Assembly: GCF_039134705.1 (NCBI RefSeq)
Contig: NZ_CP146256.1
Coordinates: forward strand, 3,596,001-3,660,000
Origin: Kineothrix sp. IPX-CK
GTDB lineage: Bacteria > Bacillota > Clostridia > Lachnospirales > Lachnospiraceae
DNA: 64,000 nt
Direction of reading: 5' to 3'
Part shown: one piece after another, positions 53,057 through 62,659 of the stretch
Numbering within the stretch: the stretch's first letter is position 1
Layout: every line of letters starts with the position of its first letter
Translations under genes and position numbers: made by a program
Notes under the pieces: model-generated
Told to the model about the DNA's origin: nothing
Databases searched by the model: none
Seen by the model: only the letters and a program-made list of their open reading frames with translations

Positions 53057-54769
53057 CTATTTATCCTCCTCCCGCATAGCTCTTTCGTAATGGATAAAAC
53101 GTTCTGCGAATTCGGAAGTATTCTCCACGCCGCACCTTATGGCAAGGTCGTAGAGAGAAGTTTTTTTCAGATATGCTCTGTCCGCTATCCCCCCGTCCGT
53201 AAGCACATTGGCAGGAGTGTCGTCCGCAAGAAGGTGCCCGTCCGCAATCACAATAGCTCTATCCGTATATTCCAGCATCAGGTGCATGTCATGAGTGATC
53301 ATGATAATCGTGATGCCGTAGCTTTCGTTAATTTCCTTGAGAAATTCCATAATTTCCGTATAATGCCTGTAATCCTGACCCGCCGTAGGCTCGTCTAAAA
53401 TGATGACCTCCGGGTTCATAACAAGAATAGACGCAATGGTCACTCTCTTCTTCTGCCCGTAGCTGAGCGCTGATATCGGCCAGTTGCGAAACGGATACAG
53501 TCCGCATATTTTTAGCGTGCGGTATACCCTCTCCTTTACTTCCTCCTCCGGCACTCCACGCACCGTAAGGCCTAATGACACCTCATCATAAATCATCGGC
53601 TTGGATATCATCTGACCGGGGCTTTGCATTACCAGTCCGATCTTCTCCCCGCGTTCCTTTACCGACAGGCCTTCCATATCCTGACCGTTCAAAAGAATGC
53701 TTCCTCTCGTGGGCTTCATAAATCCGCAGATGATCCCCGCAAGCGTAGATTTCCCCGCGCCGTTCTTTCCCACGATGCTTACCATTTCACCTTTATGTAT
53801 ATCGAAATGAATATGCTGCAACACCTGCTTTCCCTCAACATAGGAAAAATACAAGTCCTTAACCGTCAGCACACTTTCTTCCGCTCTTTTTCCCTTCTCA
53901 TACTCCGATGTGCGAAACCACTCTTTTACCCGCTCCTTATAAGCGTCTAAAACCATAGTCTCTATATGCTGGGGTCTGCTTTCCTCTGTGATCCTACAGC
54001 CCGCATGCTTCATCGCCGCGATATAAAGCGGCTCTCTGATTCCCTGTTCCATGAGAATATCCCTGGAAAGCAGCTCATCAGGCTTCAAATCCGCCACAAT
54101 ACGGCCGTCTCCTACCACCACGATTCTGTCCGCATCACGGTACAGAACATCCTCCAGACGATGCTCGATAATTAAAATCGTTGTATTTCTTTCCCTGCTG
54201 ATTCGGTCGATCAAATCGATGGCTTTTTTTCCCGTGGCCGGATCAAGATTGGCAAGGGGTTCGTCGAACAGCAGTATCTCCACATCATCCACCATGACTC
54301 CTGCCATGGAAACCCTTTGCTTCTGTCCTCCTGACAGCTCCCACGGCGCATGGGTGAGCAGTGTCTCCACATCCACCACCTGCGCTGCCTCTTCTACCCG
54401 TTCGAACATTTCCTCCTGAAGCACCATATCGTTCTCCAGGGCGAATGCGATATCCTCGGCTACCGTCAGACCAACAAACTGTCCGTTGGTATCCTGCAAT
54501 ACGGTCCCTGCAATTTTGGACATTCCAAATACGCCCAGCTTCGCGGGGTCCTCCCCCTTGACGCTCAGCGTGCCCGTGATATCGCCGGCAAATGAAAATG
54601 GAACCAAACCGTTGATGCAGTGGACAATCGTCGATTTGCCCGAACCGGATGGTCCCACAATCAAGACCTTTTCTCCGGGATAAATCTTTAAATTGATATC
54701 CCGGAGAGTAGGTTCTACCTGTGATCGATATTTAAATGTATAGTCCTTAAATTCGATAATCGGTGTCAT
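53057..54769 (-). CDS. ECF transporter ATP-binding protein, two fused ATPase domains
   Basis: A 570-aa protein with two ABC domains in one chain. Domain 1 (about 1-235) has GPSGSGKS, Q-loop VLQDTNGQF, LSGGQKQR, LLFDEPLANLD and IIEHRLED. Domain 2 (about 300-540) has GKNGAGKS, VMQSPGQM, LSYGQKKR, VIILDEPTAGQD and ITHDM. Domain 2 has Tyr for the first Gly of the signature. Such fused A-A' proteins power group I ECF importers of the YkoD type. The 5' end lies 7 bp after the S gene, so the three genes form a tight operon. Confidence 0.93.
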   Translation of the reverse strand: MTPIIEFKDYTFKYRSQVEPTLRDINLKIYPGEKVLIVGPSGSGKSTIVHCINGLVPFSFAGDITGTLSVKGEDPAKLGVFGMSKIAGTVLQDTNGQFVGLTVAEDIAFALENDMVLQEEMFERVEEAAQVVDVETLLTHAPWELSGGQKQRVSMAGVMVDDVEILLFDEPLANLDPATGKKAIDLIDRISRERNTTILIIEHRLEDVLYRDADRIVVVGDGRIVADLKPDELLSRDILMEQGIREPLYIAAMKHAGCRITEESRPQHIETMVLDAYKERVKEWFRTSEYEKGKRAEESVLTVKDLYFSYVEGKQVLQHIHFDIHKGEMVSIVGKNGAGKSTLAGIICGFMKPTRGSILLNGQDMEGLSVKERGEKIGLVMQSPGQMISKPMIYDEVSLGLTVRGVPEEEVKERVYRTLKICGLYPFRNWPISALSYGQKKRVTIASILVMNPEVIILDEPTAGQDYRHYTEIMEFLKEINESYGITIIMITHDMHLMLEYTDRAIVIADGHLLADDTPANVLTDGGIADRAYLKKTSLYDLAIRCGVENTSEFAERFIHYERAMREEDK

Positions 54770-54776
54770 TTTTCAT

Positions 54777-55328
54777 CTAGTCCTCTTTCGTTAAGCTGGA
54801 GGACTTTGCGCCGACCTTCGAATATCCCACAGCCAGCAGCGTACCGAGAATCGCGATAATCACCACGTTGCCGAGCCATGCTGCCACACCCTGCAAAAAT
54901 ACTTTATTTGCGGGCTCTTTGTAAATAATAAGATCCAAAATGGGGGCTACCAGAATCCACGCTGCTGCGTTGGCTATAACCTGTACCACGTTGAAATGGA
55001 TGATTTCTTTTTTGCCGAATCCGCCTTCTTTGATAGCATACTTCTTCGCGAACACACCTACGATAATTCCGAATACTGCCTCGGGAAATACCCAGCTCCA
55101 CCATGCGCTTCCGTAGAAGAACATGTCTCCCACAGCATGCCCGATAAGACCTACCGCTGCGCCTACTATAGGCCCGAACACCGCTGCCAGAAATGCCAGA
55201 AGAGCAGCTCTCGGCTGCAAATATGTATTCGGGATTCCAAGCGGAATCTGTACCTGAGTCAAAGCGACAAATAATGCTGCTCCAATACCGACTGCAACCA
55301 CTTCTTTTACACCAAAACTTGTCTTCAT
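54777..55328 (-). CDS. ECF transporter S component, UPF0397-like (vitamin uptake)
   Basis: A 183-aa membrane protein with five or six helices. VAVGIGAALFVALTQVQIP, NTYLQPRAALLAFLAAVFGPI and GAAVGLIGHAVGDMFFYGSAWWSW are features of the UPF0397/ECF-ribofla_trS group, S components usually encoded next to fused ATPase and T genes, as here. Specificity is uncertain: riboflavin-like, hydroxymethylpyrimidine or another vitamin precursor. No riboswitch was seen in its 60-bp upstream gap. GAGGAGG precedes the ATG. It is first gene of the operon. Confidence 0.88.
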   Translation of the reverse strand: MKTSFGVKEVVAVGIGAALFVALTQVQIPLGIPNTYLQPRAALLAFLAAVFGPIVGAAVGLIGHAVGDMFFYGSAWWSWVFPEAVFGIIVGVFAKKYAIKEGGFGKKEIIHFNVVQVIANAAAWILVAPILDLIIYKEPANKVFLQGVAAWLGNVVIIAILGTLLAVGYSKVGAKSSSLTKED

Positions 55329-55391
55329 GCTTTCTTCCTCCTCACTCGTTATATATCAACTTTTCCGGACTTCCTATGAGTCCACGCCTTA

Positions 55392-58300
55392 TCATATCAT
55401 AATTTCTTTCCTAAGTCCAAATGAATATATAATTTTTTCCTTTACCCGTTTTCCTGTGAGCTGCTCCAATGCTTTTGCGTAATAGTCCAGCTGTTTTTCG
55501 TACCTTTTTACGAGCTCCCCCGGCACATTCACCTTATCCGTCTTGTAATCGGCCACCACCAGATCTCCGTCCTCTTCGAAATAGACGTCGATGATTCCCT
55601 GAATGAGCACCAGCTCCTCAGACGGAAATTTTTCATTCAGTTCACTTGCCGGAAGGCCCAATACAAAGGGCTGTTCTCTGTACAGACAGCCGTGCTTCTC
55701 CGCCTCTGCCATACGCACAGCAAGACCGGTATTCATGAAGTCCTCAATAGCTGTAACGGATACCGCTGCGGCATAATCCTTGCTAAGAAGTCCCTGCCTT
55801 TGCATCTCTTCAATCTGTTCTTCCACAGATATCTTCCCTTCTCCGCCTGCAAAATCCATAAGCTCCATTACCTTATGGAAGGCGCTGCCTCTTCCGGCGC
55901 CGCCTAAAGCCTCCTCTTCCTGCATGAATCTGGGAATATAGGGAATCACCTGTTCCTCCTCGTACAGATGAAACGCAAAGTCCGTTTCCTCCTCCTGTCC
56001 CTCTTTTTTTAGCTCAGATACCGTAGTCTTCGTGTATAGGTCCTTTAGGTTTTCGTGTTCATATGTATAACCAAAAATTTCTGACATATGTGTCATTAAC
56101 TTTTCATCTACGGGAAGCTGTCTGTCAGAAAGATATAGTCTCCGCCTGGCTCCTTCCGCCTGTATCTGCTCTTTTATTTCTGCCTCTGCCAGCTCTTCAT
56201 CTCCGATAATCCTTACTCTTATTTGTGCATCACCGGCATACAGTTCCGCTCTGGCTGAGGCCCTTGAAACATCCGAGATGTCTGTGATATTTTCATATCC
56301 GAATTCTTTCCATATGGAATCAAAGGCGGAGTGTCTTACAATCGCAGGCAAAATGAAATCGAGATAGCTTCCGGCTCCCGCAAGCTCGCTGTAAAAAAGC
56401 TTGGGCTCCTTCGATATGCGCATGGGAACAAGAGCATTCAACTTGCTTTCCATTTTATCGACTACTCCGGTCATTATCAATTTTTCCCTCGCTCTCGTAA
56501 GCGCAACATAGAGTACCCGCAGCTCCTCCCCCAGATTGTCCAGACGCATCTTTTCCGCTATGACGTTCTTTCGAAGTGTCCTGCTTTGCAGCCTGCTTTC
56601 TACATCCACGTAATCTGCGCCGATTCCCATATCCATATCAGCAATCATTTTTCCGTTTGTATCCATCATATTGAACCGCTTCGCCAGACCGGGGACAAAA
56701 CAAATGGGGAATTCCAGTCCCTTGCTCTTATGGATACTCATGATTCTCACCACATCCGCATTTTCATCCAAAATATTGGCTTCTCCATAATCCACATCGT
56801 ATTTCTCAAGCTGTTCCATATATCGTATGAAATGAAACAAACCGTAATAGCTGGTCCTCTCGAAGGCCGAAGCACGCTCTAACAGCGTTTCCACATTAGC
56901 CTTACGCTGCTCGCCTCCCGGCAGGGCCGTTACATAATGAAGATAGCCCGTTTCTATGGCAATATCCCGCATCAGCTCATGAATAGGCATATATACGGTT
57001 TTGTCTCTATATTCCTCCAGGAATTCAAGAAAGCTCCTTACTTTTTCTCCAAGAACTGCATCCTCAGACTCGAATTCCTTTAAACAAAAATAAAGCTTTT
57101 TCTTCTTATCGGAAAAGGCCGCCCGTATCTTTGCGATCTCCTCCTCTTCGAAATTACCGAAATAAGATTTCAGCACACCGAACAGCGGAATGTCCTGCCA
57201 AGGATTGTCCAGGATTCTCAGTACCTGAAGCAAGGTCTGTATCTCCTTTGCCGCGAAATATCCCGTCTTCGATGCCACGTGAGAGGGAATTCCCTCCTCC
57301 TTAAGCACGCTCTTAAAGTCCTCGTCCCAGCCCGCATTGGTGCGAAGCAGGATTACAATATCCTGATACCGTGCAGGGCGCAGAGTGCCGCTTTCCTTAT
57401 CCATCACCGGAAAGCGTCCCACCAGCTCTTTAATACGCTTTGCCACAGCGTAGGCTTCTCTTTGACGGACGGACATTTTGCCTGCCTCCGATTCCTGCTT
57501 TTTTATCAGCAGAAGCTCCGTGCAGTTTTGGGATATTCCCTCCTCATCCTGTTCCACATCGGGATAGACCGCCCCCGGATACAGCGCCGCCTTATCGTCA
57601 TACTCCACGCCGCCCAGTCTCTTTCCCATAATCTGGGCGAAGATATAATTCACGCTATCCAGTATCTCCCTGCGGCTTCTGAAATTTTTATGCAGGTCGA
57701 TTCTCCTTTCCGTATCCGAGCCGGCCTTATAATCATTGTACTTCTTCATAAAAATCTCCGGCCTCGCCAGACGGAACTTATAAATGCTCTGTTTCACATC
57801 GCCTACCATAAATCGGTTAAACACCCGCTCCGACTCACCCGAAACGCTTTCCAGCAAAAGTTCCTGAACCAGATTGCTGTCCTGATATTCGTCAATCAGT
57901 ATTTCCGTAAAGAACGCACGATAATCCAGAGCCGTTTTCGTTATCTCAGCTGCTCCATTGTCTTTCCTTTTTATCAGGATAGAGAGCGCCAGGTGCTCCA
58001 TGTCGGAAAAATCTATGATATTGCTTTCCCGCTTCTTCTTATCCAGAGCCTCCTTATATTCCAGCGTCAAATCCACCAGCGCCACAACAGCCTCGCTGCT
58101 TCCCTTCATATATTTAAGCACTGTCTCAGGCTGAACCGGGAAATATTTGGCGCACAGGTCCTTCCATATCTCTTTGATTTCCTTCCGTATCCCCTGTACG
58201 ATTTCACGCTTCGCACCGGATACGCTGTCATCCTTCCTGGAAGGAAGCCTGTCGAAAACCATTCCTCCAAAAAGCTCGTATCCTTCACTATAGCGCGTCA

Positions 58301-59099
58301 ACAAAGTCAGCCGTTCAAGCCGCTGCTTCTCCCTCTCCAAAACCTCTCCGTACATATAAGGGCCGTCCGGCTGTTCACAAATAAGAATACACTCCTCAAT
58401 TTTCCTTACGCAGTCCTGCGTCAAGCTCCTTATCTGCTCCATGCAAAAATCGATCCAAGAGCCTTCTCCTTTTTCTTCCAGCTCCTCCAGAGAGCCGATT
58501 TCATAGTCGCCCTTTCTTTCAAGAAGCCATTCCTCAGGCCAGGGATAGCTTTCCGCAAATTGGTACAGCTTTAAAATGTGCTCTTCGATGGCTCTATCAT
58601 GATTACCGGTGCTGAAATACTCCACACAGTGCAGAAAGGATGCGTCTCCCTTCTCGAACTTCTGCTCCAAAAGTTCAGCCATCACATCCTTTTTCAACAG
58701 CTTCAGCTCACCCTCGTCTGCCACCCGAAAGCCGGGATCAAGCCCGATATCGTTGAAATTATTCCTTATCACAAACATACAGAAGCTATCGATGGTAGTG
58801 ATCTGCGCATTATGAACAAGCGCAGCCTGCTTCTGCAGATGTTCGTTCCGAGGTTCTGCCTCCAGCCGCGCCGCTATGGCATTTCCGATTCTCTCCCGCA
58901 TCTCGGCAGCAGCCGCGTTAGTAAAGGTCACCACTAAAAGCCTGTCGATATCCACGGGCTTGGTTTCGTCGCTGATCATCTCCACGATACGCTCCACAAG
59001 CACAGCCGTCTTTCCAGATCCGGCAGCCGCAGATACTAATATATTGCATCCATGCGTATCGATAACCTCCTGCTGCTCCTTCGTATACGTAACGCTCAT
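55392..59099 (-). CDS. addA: ATP-dependent helicase/nuclease subunit A (AddA)
   Basis: A 1235-aa UvrD-type helicase with C-terminal nuclease, partner of AddB in processing double-strand breaks for recombination. Walker A is SAAAGSGKTAVL near residue 25, the helicase DEAD-like motif is LIDEYQDSN, and motif V is SIHKSKGLEFPICFVPG. The PD-(D/E)XK nuclease is near the C-terminus (LIQGIIDVYFEEDGDLVVADYKTDKV with Asp and Asp-Tyr-Lys). The order addB-addA with a short gap is standard. The 80-bp gap between the genes is a run of TTCGAA-like repeats. Confidence 0.97.
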   Translation of the reverse strand: MSVTYTKEQQEVIDTHGCNILVSAAAGSGKTAVLVERIVEMISDETKPVDIDRLLVVTFTNAAAAEMRERIGNAIAARLEAEPRNEHLQKQAALVHNAQITTIDSFCMFVIRNNFNDIGLDPGFRVADEGELKLLKKDVMAELLEQKFEKGDASFLHCVEYFSTGNHDRAIEEHILKLYQFAESYPWPEEWLLERKGDYEIGSLEELEEKGEGSWIDFCMEQIRSLTQDCVRKIEECILICEQPDGPYMYGEVLEREKQRLERLTLLTRYSEGYELFGGMVFDRLPSRKDDSVSGAKREIVQGIRKEIKEIWKDLCAKYFPVQPETVLKYMKGSSEAVVALVDLTLEYKEALDKKKRESNIIDFSDMEHLALSILIKRKDNGAAEITKTALDYRAFFTEILIDEYQDSNLVQELLLESVSGESERVFNRFMVGDVKQSIYKFRLARPEIFMKKYNDYKAGSDTERRIDLHKNFRSRREILDSVNYIFAQIMGKRLGGVEYDDKAALYPGAVYPDVEQDEEGISQNCTELLLIKKQESEAGKMSVRQREAYAVAKRIKELVGRFPVMDKESGTLRPARYQDIVILLRTNAGWDEDFKSVLKEEGIPSHVASKTGYFAAKEIQTLLQVLRILDNPWQDIPLFGVLKSYFGNFEEEEIAKIRAAFSDKKKKLYFCLKEFESEDAVLGEKVRSFLEFLEEYRDKTVYMPIHELMRDIAIETGYLHYVTALPGGEQRKANVETLLERASAFERTSYYGLFHFIRYMEQLEKYDVDYGEANILDENADVVRIMSIHKSKGLEFPICFVPGLAKRFNMMDTNGKMIADMDMGIGADYVDVESRLQSRTLRKNVIAEKMRLDNLGEELRVLYVALTRAREKLIMTGVVDKMESKLNALVPMRISKEPKLFYSELAGAGSYLDFILPAIVRHSAFDSIWKEFGYENITDISDVSRASARAELYAGDAQIRVRIIGDEELAEAEIKEQIQAEGARRRLYLSDRQLPVDEKLMTHMSEIFGYTYEHENLKDLYTKTTVSELKKEGQEEETDFAFHLYEEEQVIPYIPRFMQEEEALGGAGRGSAFHKVMELMDFAGGEGKISVEEQIEEMQRQGLLSKDYAAAVSVTAIEDFMNTGLAVRMAEAEKHGCLYREQPFVLGLPASELNEKFPSEELVLIQGIIDVYFEEDGDLVVADYKTDKVNVPGELVKRYEKQLDYYAKALEQLTGKRVKEKIIYSFGLRKEIMI

Positions 59100-59107
59100 A
59101 TCCTCTG

Positions 59108-59185
59108 TCTCCTATTCAAATTTATATTTGAATTTCGAATCTATATTTGAAATTCGAATTTATTTCTAATTTCGAGTTCATATCA
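59108..59185. repeat. TTCGAA/AAATTC-rich degenerate repeat tract between addB and addA
   Basis: About 75 bp made of variations on TTTGAATTTCGAA and TTTGAAATTCGAA, repeated four to five times in both senses. It includes the last codons of addB and the start region of addA. It resembles slipped-strand expansion and could form alternative hairpins in the addBA mRNA. Confidence 0.6.
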
Positions 59186-62100
59186 GGATTTCGAATTCGC
59201 CGTTCTGATTCTCTCCAGCGCCTCCTGTTCCTCCAGATTCTCAAGCTTCCTGTATCCGTATCCGCTTATTCCTTCATCGAATCCACAGACGCTTTTATAT
59301 TCACAGTAATCACAGGAGGTTCCCCCGCTTTGCTCATAAGGATTGATTTCTATGTTTCCCCGCATAATATCCATACCAATTTGTTTGATTTTGTGATTTA
59401 CATAACTCGATATTTCTCCCATATCGTCTCCGGTTATGACACTCGATTTCGCACTGTAACTTCCGTCTTTTTTCCGTTCTATAGGTACAACGTCGGACTT
59501 ATCCGAGAATTCCCCGTCAAGCAAACTGATGACCTTGTCATTTTCGGTGACTACACCGGTCATTCTAAGTTCTTTCAGAAGTTTCTCATTGATTTCCTTC
59601 GGCGTTACCTCGACCTCAGTCTTTACCATCGGATCGGACACATGATAATATAGAAGAGCCGCCGGAACCACTTCTTTATTCGGGTTCTTCTTCCTTTCCA
59701 GTTCAACCGCAGCATTCATGTACACAACAAGCTGAAGCTGCAGTCCATAGTAAAGCGCGGCCAGATTAAACTTCCTGTTCCCCGATTTATAGTCTATTAC
59801 CTTTACATACACGTGCTCTTCATCCTCATAGGTATCTATGCGGTCGATCCGCCCCCTCAGCTTCATCCTCTCTTCCCCCGAAAGAGCGATATTCACTGCA
59901 TCCAGATCATCCGCCATTTGAAAGGACAACTCGAAGTTCTCGGGGATAAAACTGCCCTTTTTCAACTGGTGCTGCAAGGTGAGCACCGTACGCTTTAAAA
60001 TGCGGTACATTCTGTCTATGGCATATTCGTTCCTCGCAGTGCTGTATAAAATCGTATTCCCATAGGCGGCCGCATAGCCCTCCATAGCCTGAGCCAGCAT
60101 TTCCTCCGCTTCCTTCTCGCCGAAGTCGAACCATGTATAGCCCCGCTCCTGCAGCTTTCCGGCAAACAGCTCCAGTACTCCGTGGAACACATTTCCCATA
60201 TCCGTCGCTTCGAAGCTGTATTCTTCCCGTTCCTCTAAGGAAAGGCCGTATTTCAGGAAGTGGGCATAGGCACAGGCCGAATAGGTTTCCAGACGGCTCA
60301 CGCTGCTGACCAAGAGATTCCCGTATAAGGCCCCGGCAATTTCTCTGCCAAGCCCTTTCTCCCGGTAATAAGTAAACGCAGCTTCAATGAGCTCGCCGGT
60401 ACGGCTTTTATATGCTTCATCCCCCAGGTAAGCGCGGTAAACCGTAAAGAATCGTCTTCTGTCTTCCTCTCCAAGCCTTCCCGCCGCATATTCCCTTAAC
60501 ATGGCCGTCAGATAGTCCAGCCCTGCCCGCTTCGTCTCCAGCTTCTCCTCAGGATGCTTAAGCTCCGGCTTCTGCGCCTTTAATCGGGGAAACAGCTTGC
60601 TTACCGTATCGATCAGATATGCAGGGCGCAGGCTCTTTCCTTCCCCTCCCACCTTGCAGTAGGAAAGATATAAGTGCTCCGAAGGCTTCGTCATATTCAT
60701 GTATAGATACAGCCTTTGTATGTACATCTGCTGCCTTGGCGTAGGCGCCAGCGCATAAGGCGATTCCTGAAGGAATTCTCTGTCGATGTCGGATATAATT
60801 CCGCCCATTCCCGCATTTTTGGGTATATTTCCGTCGTTTACCCCTATGAAAAAGAGCACCTTTATTTCCTTTAGGCGGGTTCTCTCGATGTCGCCTACCA
60901 CCACCCGGTCCACATTTTGAGGAATCATTCCTACTTCTATTTCTCCAAAACCTGCGTCTAAAATATCGGCAAACTCCTTCATGTTCATTTTTTCATCCGA
61001 AAGAAGGCTTTCTATCTGATCCAGCAGATCTATGACCAAACGGTAAATTTGGCCGTACTCCTTGGCTCTGGCAGCATCATTTCTCCGCTCGAACATTTTT
61101 TCATATGCCGCCAGCTTTTCCTGAACCTTGTTCTCCGTTATAAACCCGTACAACGCCCTTATTTTTTCCCCGGCAGTGCCCGCTTTCAGGGTAAGAGGAG
61201 TTAACTGCTCCACGAACCTCTCCCGTATGCCGTTTAGTCTGGCAAGCTCCTCTGCTCCCCCTTCATCGTCCTTCCCCGTGAAAATGTCAGTCCACCTTTT
61301 TTTGCCCTTGATTCCCCGGGCAATCACATAGTTTTCCAGCAGATCCGTTTCCTCCCTCGTAAAGTCGGCAAGACCGCTGCGCAGGTAATGAAATACGGAT
61401 TGATAGGAAAAGTTCTCCATAACGATCCTGAGTGCGCTTCTGATATATTCGATAAAGGGATTCAGAAGAATTCCCTTCGTTTGATCGATAAATACAGGAA
61501 TTTCGAATTTCGCCGCCTCCGTCTGGGCATGTCCCGCATAAGTCTCCATATTTCCCGTCACGATAGCGAAATCCCGATAGCAATAATGCTTCTCTCTAAT
61601 AAGCCGTTTTATCTCTATACATACCTGCCTCATTTCTTCTCCCGGCGAAGAGGTCTCGAAAAGATGCAGCGCTTCATTATCCTTCCCATATACCTTAGCA
61701 GGATACCGGAACAAATATTTCTCCAAATGCTGCATTTCTTCGTTGTTCTGAAATCTGGGCAGCCTCTCTTCCTTTAAAAACACGTCCTTTCCAAAGGGTA
61801 CGCCCGCCTCAGCCGCAAGCTTCCTTAAGTCCGCCGTGGTCTTTTTGCTCAAGTAAAAGAGCTTCTGCTCTCCGTCCAGTTTATAAGGATCCAGACCGGC
61901 ATCCAGCACCACCGTAACGATTACCTCCCCCGCCAGCATCATCAAACGCTGGATCAGTCTGTTCTGAATCGGTGTAAATCCCGTAAAGCCGTCGAAAGCT
62001 ATCACGCTCCCCTTTATCATCCTGGATTTTGGCAGCAGCCCACAAAGCAGATCCAGAGTTTCCTCTGTGGTGATGTATTTATCTTGTATATATTCGAGAA

Positions 62101-62596
62101 AGTTTTTATAAAGCAGCTCCAAATCCTTCAGCTTATGATAGAGCGCCCCCCGTTTTTCAGCGTAGGCCGCAAGCTCGCCAAGTTCCTTTTCTCCGATTCC
62201 GTACTGCATGAGCTCCGAGATTACGGACTTTACCTCGTGAATATACCCTATTTTACGAAGATTGCTTCCGATGACCGGCATTTCCTCTTGTATATTCTCC
62301 GCTACCTTTCTAAGGACGAGACTCTTTCCGGTGTCGTCTAACACCGCGCGCCTGTCCGCCCCTACCTCCTCTAATATCCTGTGGGAAAGCCTTCCGAAGC
62401 TAAGGACATCGATATTCATGATTCCTTTCTTCGGATGAGCTTTTACCAGGTCCATCTGCGTCTGCATGGTAAACTGATCCGGCACAATAATGAGGAAATT
62501 AGTGTCGGGCTCCTCCATCCCGCGCCTCACTATTTCCTCATGCAGCTTCGTACTCTTTCCTCCGCCCGAAGCACCGAAATAAAAACGTAATCCCAT
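59183..62596 (-). CDS. addB: ATP-dependent helicase/deoxyribonuclease subunit B (AddB)
   Basis: A 1137-aa subunit of AddAB that recognises recombination hot-spot sequences and carries one nuclease. Walker A is FGASGGGKST near the start. The nuclease motif is RIDRIDTYEDEEHVYVKVIDYKSG near residue 970. The 4Fe-4S cluster ligands are Cys in TYSACAYAHF and three in SCDYCEYKSVCGF near the C-terminus, as in the AddB family. I start at ATG 62596 (MGLRFYFG) with GAGGAG eight bases upstream; the frame is open 20 codons further but that part runs through a dispersed repeat. Confidence 0.96.
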   Translation of the reverse strand: MGLRFYFGASGGGKSTKLHEEIVRRGMEEPDTNFLIIVPDQFTMQTQMDLVKAHPKKGIMNIDVLSFGRLSHRILEEVGADRRAVLDDTGKSLVLRKVAENIQEEMPVIGSNLRKIGYIHEVKSVISELMQYGIGEKELGELAAYAEKRGALYHKLKDLELLYKNFLEYIQDKYITTEETLDLLCGLLPKSRMIKGSVIAFDGFTGFTPIQNRLIQRLMMLAGEVIVTVVLDAGLDPYKLDGEQKLFYLSKKTTADLRKLAAEAGVPFGKDVFLKEERLPRFQNNEEMQHLEKYLFRYPAKVYGKDNEALHLFETSSPGEEMRQVCIEIKRLIREKHYCYRDFAIVTGNMETYAGHAQTEAAKFEIPVFIDQTKGILLNPFIEYIRSALRIVMENFSYQSVFHYLRSGLADFTREETDLLENYVIARGIKGKKRWTDIFTGKDDEGGAEELARLNGIRERFVEQLTPLTLKAGTAGEKIRALYGFITENKVQEKLAAYEKMFERRNDAARAKEYGQIYRLVIDLLDQIESLLSDEKMNMKEFADILDAGFGEIEVGMIPQNVDRVVVGDIERTRLKEIKVLFFIGVNDGNIPKNAGMGGIISDIDREFLQESPYALAPTPRQQMYIQRLYLYMNMTKPSEHLYLSYCKVGGEGKSLRPAYLIDTVSKLFPRLKAQKPELKHPEEKLETKRAGLDYLTAMLREYAAGRLGEEDRRRFFTVYRAYLGDEAYKSRTGELIEAAFTYYREKGLGREIAGALYGNLLVSSVSRLETYSACAYAHFLKYGLSLEEREEYSFEATDMGNVFHGVLELFAGKLQERGYTWFDFGEKEAEEMLAQAMEGYAAAYGNTILYSTARNEYAIDRMYRILKRTVLTLQHQLKKGSFIPENFELSFQMADDLDAVNIALSGEERMKLRGRIDRIDTYEDEEHVYVKVIDYKSGNRKFNLAALYYGLQLQLVVYMNAAVELERKKNPNKEVVPAALLYYHVSDPMVKTEVEVTPKEINEKLLKELRMTGVVTENDKVISLLDGEFSDKSDVVPIERKKDGSYSAKSSVITGDDMGEISSYVNHKIKQIGMDIMRGNIEINPYEQSGGTSCDYCEYKSVCGFDEGISGYGYRKLENLEEQEALERIRTANSKS

Positions 62597-62616
62597 CCGC
62601 CACACTCCTCTCCTGT

Positions 62617-62647
62617 TGTTACTGTTCACTCCGTTCTCGGTAACGCA
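62617..62647. repeat. Dispersed 31-bp hairpin repeat, copy 2
   Basis: Matches 51221-51251 at 29 of 31 positions, with the same GTTACTG stem. It fills most of the gap between the NagD-like gene and addB. Confidence 0.65.
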
Positions 62648-62659
62648 ATTTGGCACTGA

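Noticed and set aside
57279..58574. Long plus-strand frame (431 codons) opposite addA
   Set aside because: It lies wholly within the well-supported addA gene on the other strand, its translation is low in recognisable motifs and rich in His/Leu/Arg as expected of an antisense shadow, and it lacks a plausible start.
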